This document shows positions 10,154 to 18,337 of a DNA stretch of 64,000 nucleotides, piece after piece. Location: positions 186,001 through 250,000 of the forward strand of contig JACJYA010000005.1 of NCBI GenBank assembly GCA_020636315.1. The letters run 5' to 3'. Made by a program: the position numbers and the translations under genes. Each line of letters starts with the position of its first letter. The first letter of the stretch is position 1. The DNA is from Lewinellaceae bacterium (GTDB lineage Bacteria > Bacteroidota > Bacteroidia > Chitinophagales > Saprospiraceae). A model generated the notes under the pieces. The model was given only the letters and a program-made list of their open reading frames with translations, ran no database searches and had not been told where the DNA came from.

Positions 10154-10183
10154 ATTTCCCTTTTACTTCCCTTTTATCTTCCG

Positions 10184-11380
10184 ATGAGAAAGACAATCAT
10201 TATCTGTTTCTCAGCCGTCCTGCTGCTGGCTGCCTGCAAGGACAGGGACAACGCTGTCCTGCAAAAGCCTTTGTCCATCTCCGAACGGCGGCTGTCGGAG
10301 TTGTCGATAAAAATGGCCAATTACCTTCCGCAGGTTGCCGTAGATTCTAACCGCATACCCCGTGCCCTCGCAGCGGACGGCAGCCTGATTGCCGAAAACT
10401 CCCACCAATGGACGAGTGGTTTTTTTCCGGGCACTTTGTGGCTGCTGTACGGCTACAGCAAGGATGCCGCTATGAAAAATGCGGCCAAACAATGGACTGC
10501 TTTTCTTGAAAAGGAAAAATGGGACGGCCATACGCACGACCTGGGTTTCAAATTGAACTCCAGCTTCGGCAATGCCTATAAAATCACCAACAACCCTAAA
10601 TACAAAGACGTAGTTGTCCAGGCTTCTAAAACGCTGATTAACAGGTACAACAATAAAATTGGCTGCATCCGCTCCTGGGACTGGAACGCCGATGTGTGGC
10701 AGTTCCCCGTTATCATTGACAATATAATGAACCTGGAAATGCTGTTCGAGGCCACTGCGTACACGGGCGATTCTACTTTTTACAATATCGCACGCCAACA
10801 TGCCAAAACTACTCTGAAAAACCACTACCGTCCTGATTTCAGTTGCTTCCATGTCGTAGATTACGACACCCTTACCGGGGAGGTGCGCCTGAAAACGACC
10901 CACCAGGGATATAGCGACGGTTCGGCCTGGTCACGTGGGCAAGCATGGGGGCTTTATGGCTACACGATGGCTTATGGCAAAACGAAAGACCCCGCCTTTT
11001 TGGAGCAGGCCAAAGGCATTGCCCAATTTTTCTTCAACCATCCAAGGCTGCCGGCAGACAAGATACCCTACTGGGACTTTGATGCCCCCAATATTCCCAA
11101 TGAACCAAGGGACGTTTCAGCGGCGGCCGTGGCCGCTTGCGGGCTGCTCGAATTGTGCGAATATAACCCGGCCAACAAAACGCAATATCTGGCGTGGGCG
11201 GATGCCATACTGGCCTCGCTGGCTAAGCCTGAATACCAATCGGAGGCCCCTCCTTTTCTATTGGACCACAGCACCGGCAGCGTTCCCGGAGAATTTGAAG
11301 TGGATGTGCCAATCGTGTATGCCGACTACTATTACGTGACTGCCCTGCTGCGGCGTTTGGCCCTGGCCGGGAAAGAGTAG
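10184..11380 (+). CDS. GH88-family unsaturated glucuronyl hydrolase, lipoprotein
   Basis: This enzyme hydrolyses the 4,5-unsaturated uronic acid from the non-reducing end of oligosaccharides left by polysaccharide lyases, giving 4-deoxy-5-keto-uronate. The 398-residue protein has a lipoprotein signal with lipobox LLAAC (Cys18), so it probably acts in the periplasm. GH88 hallmarks include HQWTSGFFPGTLW, THDLGFKLNSSFGNAY, WQFPVIIDNIMNLEM and DGSAWSRGQAWGLYG. The putative catalytic aspartates are Asp119 and Asp179; their 60-residue spacing matches the pair known in Bacillus unsaturated glucuronyl hydrolase. It precedes the GH2 gene by 43 bases, in the same transcription unit. GH105 is a related alternative, but the motif set fits GH88 better. 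Confidence 0.92.
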   Translation: MRKTIIICFSAVLLLAACKDRDNAVLQKPLSISERRLSELSIKMANYLPQVAVDSNRIPRALAADGSLIAENSHQWTSGFFPGTLWLLYGYSKDAAMKNAAKQWTAFLEKEKWDGHTHDLGFKLNSSFGNAYKITNNPKYKDVVVQASKTLINRYNNKIGCIRSWDWNADVWQFPVIIDNIMNLEMLFEATAYTGDSTFYNIARQHAKTTLKNHYRPDFSCFHVVDYDTLTGEVRLKTTHQGYSDGSAWSRGQAWGLYGYTMAYGKTKDPAFLEQAKGIAQFFFNHPRLPADKIPYWDFDAPNIPNEPRDVSAAAVAACGLLELCEYNPANKTQYLAWADAILASLAKPEYQSEAPPFLLDHSTGSVPGEFEVDVPIVYADYYYVTALLRRLALAGKE

Positions 11381-11423
11381 TCTTCAAACCGTTGAAAAAA
11401 TTATTCATTTTGAACTCAACTTC

Positions 11424-13814
11424 ATGAACAATGCATTGACAGTCATATTATTTTCCCTGTTGCCGCAGCTGCTTTGCTCCCAGCCACGCACCCTTCTCAA
11501 CCTCGACGAGGGGTGGCAGTATTTTGAAAACAACACCCCTTCTGTTGTGCGCTATTCCGAAAACACCACCCCTGAAAAAATCGACCTTCCACACACCTGG
11601 AACCAATGGGACGCAGTTGACCCCAATCCTGGTTACCGGCGGGACGCCAGTTGGTATGTGAAAAAACTGGACTTGAACATCGACCCGGCAAAGCGTTACG
11701 TGCTGCATTTCGAAGGGGCAAACATCACGGCCGAAGTCTATCTCAACCGGCAACTGGCCGGGCGGCATGTGGGCGGCTACGTGGGTTTTGAAATAGAGTT
11801 GACGGATTTTTTGAAAACAACCGGCGAAAACGAAATTGCCGTGCGGGTGGACAATGGCTACAATCCCGATGTCATCCCTTCGCAAAAGGCGGATTTTTTC
11901 ATCTACGGCGGCATCACGAGGGATGTCTGGCTGAAAATTTTACCGAAAGAATTTATTCAAAACGTCTATGTCAAAACAAAAAACGTCAGTCGGCAACAGG
12001 CTGAAACTGAGCTGGGAGTCAAACTTAACAACATAACATTCAACGGATTAGAATTGGAAGTCAGGCTTTTTAGCCCGGCCGGAGAACAGGTATTAGAGAG
12101 CAAGCCGGCCAACTGCAACAGCGAAAACATGGTGGTGCGACTGCCCACCCTTGCCAATCCGATGCTTTGGTCAACCCATTCGCCCCACCTTTACGAAGTG
12201 AAAGTTTTTTTGAAAAAAAACGGGAAAACGGTGGATGTGCTGAGCGAAAAATTCGGCTACCGCTGGTTCGATTTTGAGCCACACGGCGCCTTTTTTCTCA
12301 ATGGCGAAAAACTGAAACTGCGGGGCACGCACCGCCACGAAGAACACGCCGGCTACGGCGCCGCCATGCCTAACGAACTGCACCGCCGTGACCTTGAAAT
12401 GATCAAAGAAATGGGCGCCAATTTCGTCCGGCTGGCGCACTACCCTCAGGACCCCGAGGTTTACCGGGCCTGCAACGAGCTGGGCCTCATCGTCTGGGAT
12501 GAGCTGCCCTGGTGCCGGGGGGGCATAGGCGGAGCAACCTGGCAGGCCAACACCGAACGGTTGCTCGAAGAGCAGATCCGGCAAAACTTCAACCATCCGT
12601 CCATCTGTTTTTGGTCGCTGGGCAATGAAGTTTCCTGGCTGCCCGACTTTCCCGACGGTGACGGCAGGGAACAGATAAACACCTTCTTGCGGCAGCTCAA
12701 CCAAAAAGCTCACGAACTTGACCCCGGCCGCTTCACTGCCATCCGGAAATATTATGACGGGGCGGATCTGGTTGACGTATTTTCCCCGTCCATCTGGTCG
12801 GGCTGGTACGCTGGTGTTTACAAAAATTACGGCCCCACGTTGGAGGAAAACCGCAAAAAATACCCCCGTTTCCTGCACATGGAATACGGCGGCAGCAGCC
12901 ACGCCGGACGGCATACCGAGCAGCCCATCGACGACCTGAGCGGGCTGGACGATTCCAACTGGGCCGAGGTGGCCAATCAGTCGCAAATCGAAAGCATCGC
13001 CAACAGCGGCGACTGGAGCGAAAACTACGTCGTGGATTTGTTCGACTGGTACCTGCATATTAGCGAAACCACGGATTGGTTCGCCGGCAATGCCCAGTGG
13101 GCCTTCAAGGATTTCGGGACACCACTGCGGCCGGAAAACGCCATTCCCTACCTAAACCAAAAGGGCCTGGCCGACCGCAACGGCAAGCCGAAAGACGCCT
13201 ACTACGTTTTCAAAAGTTACTGGTCAGAGGAGCCGATGGTGTATATCGAATCGCACTCCTGGACAGAGCGTTCGGGCGCTCCCGGTGAGGTGAAAACCGT
13301 GGACGTTTACAGCAATTGTGAAACGGTGGAACTGTTTCACAACGGCCGTCCGCTGGGCGAAAAAAAGCGGAATCCACAGGAATTTCCTGCCTGTGGCCTC
13401 CGGTGGCAGGTGCTCTTTGCCGAAGGCGAAAACCAACTGCGGGCGGTGGGCAAAACCGCCGCCGGGAAAGTCGTCAGCGACAGCCTGGCCATCACCTGGC
13501 ATACCGAACCGTTTGGCAAACCGAACGAAATTACCCTTCACACGGAGCCACTACCCAACGGCAACCTGCTCGTCGTCGCCACAATGAGAGATGACCGGGG
13601 CCGCCGGGTTCTGGATTATGAAAAACGGGTGTATTTCAGCCACGACGGCGCCGGGAAATTGATGGAAAATTACGGCACGCCGAACGGCAGCAGCATCATC
13701 GAGTTTGCGAACGGCCGGGCGGCCATCGAGTTCGTGCCGGGCGAAGGCAGGGCAGTCATCGAGGCGAGGAACCAGGATTTCAAGGGGACGTATTTGCAAA
13801 TTTCAGGACAATGA
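11424..13814 (+). CDS. GH2-family beta-galactosidase / beta-glucuronidase
   Basis: This retaining glycoside hydrolase probably trims beta-linked sugars from oligosaccharides in the periplasm. The signal peptide ends near LLCSQ. It has an N-terminal sugar-binding jelly roll (~25-170), an Ig-like domain (~178-280) and a TIM barrel from FLNGEKLKLRGTHRHEEH (~290-590). The acid/base Glu402 lies in WSLGNEVSW and the nucleophile Glu487 in LHMEYGG. C-terminal GH2-associated beta domains follow (~610-796), including a Gly-Glu-rich Ig-like part. The 796-residue length is normal for Bacteroidota GH2 enzymes. Substrate preference (galactose, glucuronate or other) cannot be read; the uronate context makes glucuronidase or galactosidase plausible. 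It overlaps no neighbour and sits 12 bases before the DUF4861 gene, indicating co-transcription. Confidence 0.92.
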   Translation: MNNALTVILFSLLPQLLCSQPRTLLNLDEGWQYFENNTPSVVRYSENTTPEKIDLPHTWNQWDAVDPNPGYRRDASWYVKKLDLNIDPAKRYVLHFEGANITAEVYLNRQLAGRHVGGYVGFEIELTDFLKTTGENEIAVRVDNGYNPDVIPSQKADFFIYGGITRDVWLKILPKEFIQNVYVKTKNVSRQQAETELGVKLNNITFNGLELEVRLFSPAGEQVLESKPANCNSENMVVRLPTLANPMLWSTHSPHLYEVKVFLKKNGKTVDVLSEKFGYRWFDFEPHGAFFLNGEKLKLRGTHRHEEHAGYGAAMPNELHRRDLEMIKEMGANFVRLAHYPQDPEVYRACNELGLIVWDELPWCRGGIGGATWQANTERLLEEQIRQNFNHPSICFWSLGNEVSWLPDFPDGDGREQINTFLRQLNQKAHELDPGRFTAIRKYYDGADLVDVFSPSIWSGWYAGVYKNYGPTLEENRKKYPRFLHMEYGGSSHAGRHTEQPIDDLSGLDDSNWAEVANQSQIESIANSGDWSENYVVDLFDWYLHISETTDWFAGNAQWAFKDFGTPLRPENAIPYLNQKGLADRNGKPKDAYYVFKSYWSEEPMVYIESHSWTERSGAPGEVKTVDVYSNCETVELFHNGRPLGEKKRNPQEFPACGLRWQVLFAEGENQLRAVGKTAAGKVVSDSLAITWHTEPFGKPNEITLHTEPLPNGNLLVVATMRDDRGRRVLDYEKRVYFSHDGAGKLMENYGTPNGSSIIEFANGRAAIEFVPGEGRAVIEARNQDFKGTYLQISGQ

Positions 13815-13826
13815 CAATCAACTAAA

Positions 13827-14795
13827 ATGAAGGCAAAAAAACAGTTTTTGCTGGTAAAAAATCTTGCTGCCGCTGCTGTGCTGGTGGCTTTTGCTCAGGG
13901 CTGCAGCCAACCGAAAACGAGCGAAAATACAACCACACAGCCCTCCACCGCCGCTGCTCAGGCCGTTTTAAAAACTCAAACCGGGCCCTTCGTTTTGGCG
14001 GAAAAAGCGGAGGTGAAAAGCGAATACATTGCCCAAACCGAACTAACCGTGCCGCCGGATTTGGCGCCTCAAAACAAGTGGGTTATGTTCGAAGGGCCAA
14101 CGTTGGAAAACGAGCTGATTGCCTACCGCTTCTATCTGGACAGCCGCCACCGATCCGATATTTTTGGCAAAAAAACCAATGCGTTGGTCATGGATACGGT
14201 CGGTTGGGAATACCACGACATCATGGACTGGGGTTCGGATATTCTGAAAGTCGGCGAGTCGCTTGGCATCGGCAGCCCGGCCATCTGGTACCGGGATTCG
14301 CTTTTAACGCTGAGCGACTGTGCGGAAAAAACCGTGGAAGTGGTGGAGGGAAAGGGCCAGGCCGTCAGCGTGCGCTTCACTTTCAGGGATTTGAAGATCG
14401 GCAGCGAAACACGCACGATTGTACAGCTTTGGAGCCTTTCGGCCGGACGGCCGCATTCCAAAGTGGAACTCAGCGTTGCCGAAGGAAAACTCCCCGAAGG
14501 TGCTGTATTTGCCACCGGCATCGTCAAGCATTTGCCTGAGGCGGAAAGCGGCACGGAGAACGGTAAATTTTACCTGTTCAGTTGGGGAGCCCAGTCGTTT
14601 CACCACCAAAACCTGGGCATGGGAATCGTGGCGGACATGGAGTATCTGCCGGTTGTTCGGGAAAATCCGCTCAGCCATCTGGCCGTGTTTGAAAACAGTG
14701 CGGCGGGTGTAACTTATGAGTTCGCCGCAGCCTGGGAAGCGGATGTGATGGGCCTGAAATCGGCGGCAGATTTTCGGGCCGCTCTGCTCAAATAG
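13827..14795 (+). CDS. DUF4861-family lipoprotein
   Basis: The 322-residue protein has a lipobox-like signal (VAFAQGC) and a Thr/Ala/Gln-rich linker, then a domain resembling DUF4861: EGPTLENELIAYRFYLDSR, DIFGKKTNALVMDTVG, YHDIMDWGSDILKVGESLG. DUF4861 proteins are repeatedly found in uronate-polysaccharide (ulvan- or alginate-type) loci of Bacteroidota, but no enzymatic activity is firmly established for this sequence. The fold is probably a beta-sandwich resembling galactose mutarotase-like proteins, judging from paired W/Y-rich strands; that is an inference. It follows the GH2 gene by 12 bases and precedes KDG kinase, so its role is likely processing or binding of released uronates in the periplasm. 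Confidence 0.82.
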   Translation: MKAKKQFLLVKNLAAAAVLVAFAQGCSQPKTSENTTTQPSTAAAQAVLKTQTGPFVLAEKAEVKSEYIAQTELTVPPDLAPQNKWVMFEGPTLENELIAYRFYLDSRHRSDIFGKKTNALVMDTVGWEYHDIMDWGSDILKVGESLGIGSPAIWYRDSLLTLSDCAEKTVEVVEGKGQAVSVRFTFRDLKIGSETRTIVQLWSLSAGRPHSKVELSVAEGKLPEGAVFATGIVKHLPEAESGTENGKFYLFSWGAQSFHHQNLGMGIVADMEYLPVVRENPLSHLAVFENSAAGVTYEFAAAWEADVMGLKSAADFRAALLK

Positions 14796-14971
14796 CAAAA
14801 AACAAGGGCCCGCTCGGCCTGTATTTCAATTTGATTGGGCGGGATGGGCACAACGGCGGGTTGCCCGACGATACAAAAAGGTTTGGTGGTGTAGTGGAGG
14901 ATATCTGTTGCCGCAACACCAAAAACTAATTTGGTTTTCAAAAACAATCAAAACAATCAAGCCATCCAACC

Positions 14972-16009
14972 ATGAATAAAATAGTAACATTTGGTGAGAT
15001 AATGTTGAGGCTCACACCGCCCGGCTTCTTGCGGTTTAGCCAGGCGAGCCAATTCGACGTCGTTTATGGCGGCGGTGAAAGCAACGTCGCCGTTTCCCTC
15101 GCCAACTACGGCCTGCCCGTCGAATTCGTTACCCGTGTGCCGGACAACGACATCGGCGAGTGCGCCCTGATGGAAATGCGCAAACGCAACGTCGGCACCC
15201 GCTTCGTGGCACGGGGCGGCGAGCGGCTTGGTATTTATTTCCTTGAAATGGGCGCCGTGAGCCGGGGCAGCAAGGTAGTTTACGACCGGGCACACTCAGG
15301 CATGGCCAGCATACAAGCCGGTATGATCGACTGGGACGAAGTGTTTAAAGGCGCCCAGTGGTTTCACTGGACGGGCATCACGCCGGCCATCTCACAGGGT
15401 GCAGCCGATGCCTGCCTTGAAGCCATCCAAGCCGCCAATCGCTTGGGCGTCACTGTCTCCACCGACCTGAACTATCGCAAAAACCTCTGGAAGTACGGCA
15501 AGAAACCGGGCGACATCATGCCCGCTCTCGTGGAAGGCTGCGACGTGATTTTGGGCAACGAGGAAGACGCCGAAAAGCACTTCGGCCTCTACCCGGAAGG
15601 GGTGGACGTGACGCAGGGCCACTCGGTGAATGCCCGGTCGTACCGCTCCGTTTTGCAGCAGTTGATGAGCATGTTCCCCCGGGCGAAAAAGGTTATCACT
15701 ACGCTGCGGGGCAGCATCAGCGCCAGCCACAACGCCTGGTCGGGAGTACTCTGGGATGGTGAAACGCTGTACGAAGCGCCCACCTACGACATCACCCACA
15801 TCGTTGACCGGGTCGGCGGCGGTGACAGCTTCATGGCCGGCCTGATTTACGGCCTGGTGAAATGGCCGGACGACAGCCAGAAGGCGCTGAATTTCGCCGT
15901 AGCAGCCTCCTGCCTGAAGCACACGATTTACGGCGATGCGAACCTGGTAACCGTGATGGAAGTGGAGACGCTGATGGGTGGGGATGCGAGCGGAAGGGTT
16001 AGCAGATAA
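14972..16009 (+). CDS. kdgK: PfkB-family sugar kinase, probable 2-keto-3-deoxygluconate (KDG) kinase
   Basis: This cytoplasmic kinase probably converts KDG plus ATP to KDPG. The 345-residue protein starts MNKIVTFGEIMLRLTPPG. It carries the PfkB N-terminal glycine signature VVYGGGESNVAVSLANYG and the C-terminal signature DRVGGGDSFMAGLIYG, with catalytic base Asp285. The opening and the FxxxGGxxxNVA pattern match KDG kinases of Bacteroidota, which carry an insert after EEDAEKHFG as seen here. The next gene encodes KDPG aldolase, which uses the product, so the specific assignment is strong. A short uncharacterised 176-base spacer separates it from the DUF4861 gene. Fructokinase or ribokinase is the less likely alternative. 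Confidence 0.9.
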   Translation: MNKIVTFGEIMLRLTPPGFLRFSQASQFDVVYGGGESNVAVSLANYGLPVEFVTRVPDNDIGECALMEMRKRNVGTRFVARGGERLGIYFLEMGAVSRGSKVVYDRAHSGMASIQAGMIDWDEVFKGAQWFHWTGITPAISQGAADACLEAIQAANRLGVTVSTDLNYRKNLWKYGKKPGDIMPALVEGCDVILGNEEDAEKHFGLYPEGVDVTQGHSVNARSYRSVLQQLMSMFPRAKKVITTLRGSISASHNAWSGVLWDGETLYEAPTYDITHIVDRVGGGDSFMAGLIYGLVKWPDDSQKALNFAVAASCLKHTIYGDANLVTVMEVETLMGGDASGRVSR

Positions 16010-16078
16010 ATGGTGTGGATGGTTTTCCCTCTGGAAGAGTGCAGCCATTTAAACAACCGGCCATTCAAAACGATAAAA

Positions 16079-16747
16079 ATGACAAGATTCACAAGGTTAC
16101 AAGTCGCTCAGAAAATGGCGGAGCAGGGTATGGTGCCCCTCTTCTACCACGGCGATGTGGAGTTGGGCAAAAAAGTGCTGGCCGCCTGCTACCGGGGCGG
16201 CGCACGGCTGCTGGAATTCACCAACCGGGGCGATTTCGCCCACGAGGCCTTCGGTGAGTTGAACAAATTTTGCGCAAAAGAATTGCCCGAAATGATGATG
16301 GGCGTCGGCTCCGTCACCGATGCCGGCACGGCAGGGCTGTACCTGCAACTTGGCGCCGCCTTCGTGGTGACGCCCGTGCTGCGGGAAGACATCGCCATCG
16401 TCTGCAACCGCCGCAAGGTGCTGTGGTCTCCGGGCTGTGGCTCGCTAACGGAAATCTGCCGTGCAGAGGAACTGGGCTGCGAAATCGTCAAGCTGTTCCC
16501 CGGCAGCACCTGCGGGCCTGATTTTGTCAAAAACATCAAAGGCCCGCAACCCTGGACGAGCATCATGCCGACAGGCGGTGTTTCACCCGGCGAAAAAAAC
16601 CTAAAGGGCTGGTTCGATGCGGGCGTGGCCTGCGTGGGAATGGGCTCGCAGATGATTTCGGCGGATATTTTGAAAAACGGGACTTTTGAGGTGCTGGAGA
16701 ACCGGATTCGGGATACTTTGGCACTCATCAAGTCTTTGAGAAAATAG
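16079..16747 (+). CDS. eda: KDPG / 4-hydroxy-2-oxoglutarate aldolase
   Basis: This class I aldolase splits 2-keto-3-deoxy-6-phosphogluconate into pyruvate and glyceraldehyde 3-phosphate, the last step of the uronate route. The 222-residue protein has the Schiff-base Lys138 in CEIVKLFPGS and the catalytic Glu46 in LLEFTNRG, with further family motifs MGVGSVTDAG, VTPVLRED, SPGCGSLTE and MPTGGVSP. I chose the ATG giving MTRFTRLQVAQKMAEQGMVP, which matches family N-termini. The open frame extends 23 codons upstream to the kinase stop, but that stretch looks like spacer. It lies directly after KDG kinase and directly before the TRAP binding protein. Confidence 0.93.
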   Translation: MTRFTRLQVAQKMAEQGMVPLFYHGDVELGKKVLAACYRGGARLLEFTNRGDFAHEAFGELNKFCAKELPEMMMGVGSVTDAGTAGLYLQLGAAFVVTPVLREDIAIVCNRRKVLWSPGCGSLTEICRAEELGCEIVKLFPGSTCGPDFVKNIKGPQPWTSIMPTGGVSPGEKNLKGWFDAGVACVGMGSQMISADILKNGTFEVLENRIRDTLALIKSLRK

Positions 16748-16753
16748 GTGAAC

Positions 16754-17725
16754 ATGAAATATGGACAGGCAATACTTTTCTCCTTACTGATTTTTTGGGC
16801 AGGCTGCTCCGAAATTTCAGACACCACCTACCTGAAACTCGCCCACGGGCTGGACACACAACATCCCGTCCATAAAGGTATGGAGTTCATGGCAAAACGG
16901 ATGGCGGAAATGTCTGACGGTAAATTTCAAATTGAAATCTACCCCAGCCAGCAACTCGGCACCGAGCGCCAGTGCCTCGAATTGCTGCAAATCGGCAGCC
17001 TCGGCATGACCAAGGTTTCGGCAGCGGTGATGGAAAACTTTGCGCCGAATATTCAGGTACTCAGCCTGCCTTACATCTTCCGCGACAGGGAGCATTCTTA
17101 CCGTGTGCTTGACGGTGAAGTAGGTAAAAAAATGTTGCTGCAAAGCGAAAAATACTGGCTTCGTGGCCTGGCCTATTTCGATGCGGGCTACCGCTCTTTT
17201 TATTGTAAAACTCCCATTCGCATGCCGGAAGATTTGAATGGCAAAAAAATCAGGGTACAGGAAAGCGTCACGGCGATGAACCTCGTGCGGTCGCTGGGCG
17301 GTGCGCCAACGCCCATTTCCTGGGGCGAACTTTACACCGCCCTGCAGCAGGGTGTCGTGGATGGGGCAGAAAACAACCCGCCGAGTTTTTATACTTCCCG
17401 GCATTATGAAGTCTGCAAATACTACACGCTCAACGAGCACACGGCTGTGCCAGACATCCTCGTCATTGGCACCGTCGCCTGGAACCGGCTGACGGAACAG
17501 GAGCAGCAATGGCTGCAGGAGGCCGCCGACGAAGCGAAAGCCTACGAACGAAAGCTGTGGAAGGAAGCAGAGCAAGCCGCCCTTGATTCGGTGAAAGCTG
17601 CTGGCGTGGAAATTATCCGCCCCGACAAAACGCTCTTCACTGAAAAGGCCAAATCCCTTTTTGAAGACTATAAAAATCAGCCTGAAAAATACCAGTTGAT
17701 TCAGGAAATACAGGCGGTGCAATAA
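16754..17725 (+). CDS. dctP: TRAP transporter solute-binding protein (DctP type), lipoprotein
   Basis: This is the periplasmic binding component of a tripartite ATP-independent transporter, probably for a uronate or a ketouronate. The protein has a lipoprotein signal (LLIFWAGC) and then a DctP fold: LKLAHGLDTQHPVHKG, FQIEIYPSQQLGTERQCLELL, LSLPYIFRDREHSYRVLDG and LNGKKIRVQES. The conserved carboxylate-binding arginine is expected in the IRVQ segment (RVQES), and the region ALQQGVVDGAENNP is highly characteristic. I chose the ATG two codons after an in-frame GTG that touches the aldolase stop. Anchoring by lipid fits other Bacteroidota TRAP binding proteins. The Q and M components follow. Confidence 0.93.
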   Translation: MKYGQAILFSLLIFWAGCSEISDTTYLKLAHGLDTQHPVHKGMEFMAKRMAEMSDGKFQIEIYPSQQLGTERQCLELLQIGSLGMTKVSAAVMENFAPNIQVLSLPYIFRDREHSYRVLDGEVGKKMLLQSEKYWLRGLAYFDAGYRSFYCKTPIRMPEDLNGKKIRVQESVTAMNLVRSLGGAPTPISWGELYTALQQGVVDGAENNPPSFYTSRHYEVCKYYTLNEHTAVPDILVIGTVAWNRLTEQEQQWLQEAADEAKAYERKLWKEAEQAALDSVKAAGVEIIRPDKTLFTEKAKSLFEDYKNQPEKYQLIQEIQAVQ

Positions 17726-17730
17726 CGGGG

Positions 17731-17801
17731 ATTAGTAAATTGGCGAATTAGTAAATTGGGGTACCCCCCCCTAATTCACCAATTCGCCAATTCACCAATT
17801 T
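17731..17801 (+). repeat. hairpin of 8-bp AATTGGNG repeats between TRAP dctP and dctQ
   Basis: The left arm is made of AATTGGCG, AATTAGTA and AATTGGGG units. The right arm (from CCCCTAATTC to ACCAATT) is its near reverse complement. Together they make a long imperfect stem with a C-rich tip, inside an operon. It may be a dispersed repeat or an mRNA-stability or attenuation hairpin that sets the P:QM protein ratio. Confidence 0.7.
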
Positions 17802-17808
17802 AAAGAAC

Positions 17809-18279
17809 ATGAAAGCAACCATAGACAAATACCTCAGCTACATCCTTATCTTTCTCATGGCCGCCATGACGCTCGACGTATTGTGGGGCGTGCTCACCCG
17901 CTACCTGCTCGGCAGTCAAGCAGACTGGTCGGAGGAACTTGCCCGGTTCCTGCTGATTTGGGTTGGCATCCTCGGCGCAGCCAAAGCCTCCGGCCAGCGG
18001 AGGCACCTGTCCATTGACTTGCTCATGCCGAAGTTGGGCGAGAAAAGCCAGCGGCGGCTTTTCTTTTTCATAAACATTATCATCATCATTTTTGCGCTGA
18101 CAGTGATGGTGATTGGCGGCTTTCGGTTAATGTACATTACGCAGGTGCTGGGGCAGTTGTCGGCAGCGCTGCGAATTCCGATGTACCTGGTTTATGCGGT
18201 GGTGCCGTTGAGCGGAATATTGGTTGTTTACTATAAAATTTACGACCTAAATAGTAGAGAATTGAAAACAGGAAATTGA
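17809..18279 (+). CDS. dctQ: TRAP transporter small permease (DctQ type)
   Basis: This inner-membrane protein of 156 residues has four predicted membrane helices: ILIFLMAAMTLDVLWGVL, LLIWVGILGAAKA, FINIIIIIFALTVMVIGG and MYLVYAVVPLSGILVVY. The family signature WSEELARFLLIWVG, with the acidic-aromatic motif after the first helix, is present. DctQ joins DctM to form the membrane complex that moves the ligand presented by DctP, using a sodium gradient in known systems. It is flanked by dctP and dctM in the canonical P-Q-M order. A start at MKATIDKYLSYIL is well supported by the helix pattern. Confidence 0.92.
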   Translation: MKATIDKYLSYILIFLMAAMTLDVLWGVLTRYLLGSQADWSEELARFLLIWVGILGAAKASGQRRHLSIDLLMPKLGEKSQRRLFFFINIIIIIFALTVMVIGGFRLMYITQVLGQLSAALRIPMYLVYAVVPLSGILVVYYKIYDLNSRELKTGN

Positions 18280-18330
18280 TAATAATCCGCTGCACTGTAA
18301 TCATCAATTCTCCAATTTCAATTATCAATT
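18274..18330 (+). repeat. AATTG-type repeat hairpin between TRAP dctQ and dctM
   Basis: AATTGATAAT is repeated as the perfect inverted copy ATTATCAATT 37 bases downstream. The right side also contains more AATTG-type units on the minus strand (AATTGGAG, AATTGATG). It resembles the repeat in the preceding P-Q spacer and occupies nearly the whole Q-M spacer. Confidence 0.6.
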
Positions 18331-18337
18331 AATAAAC

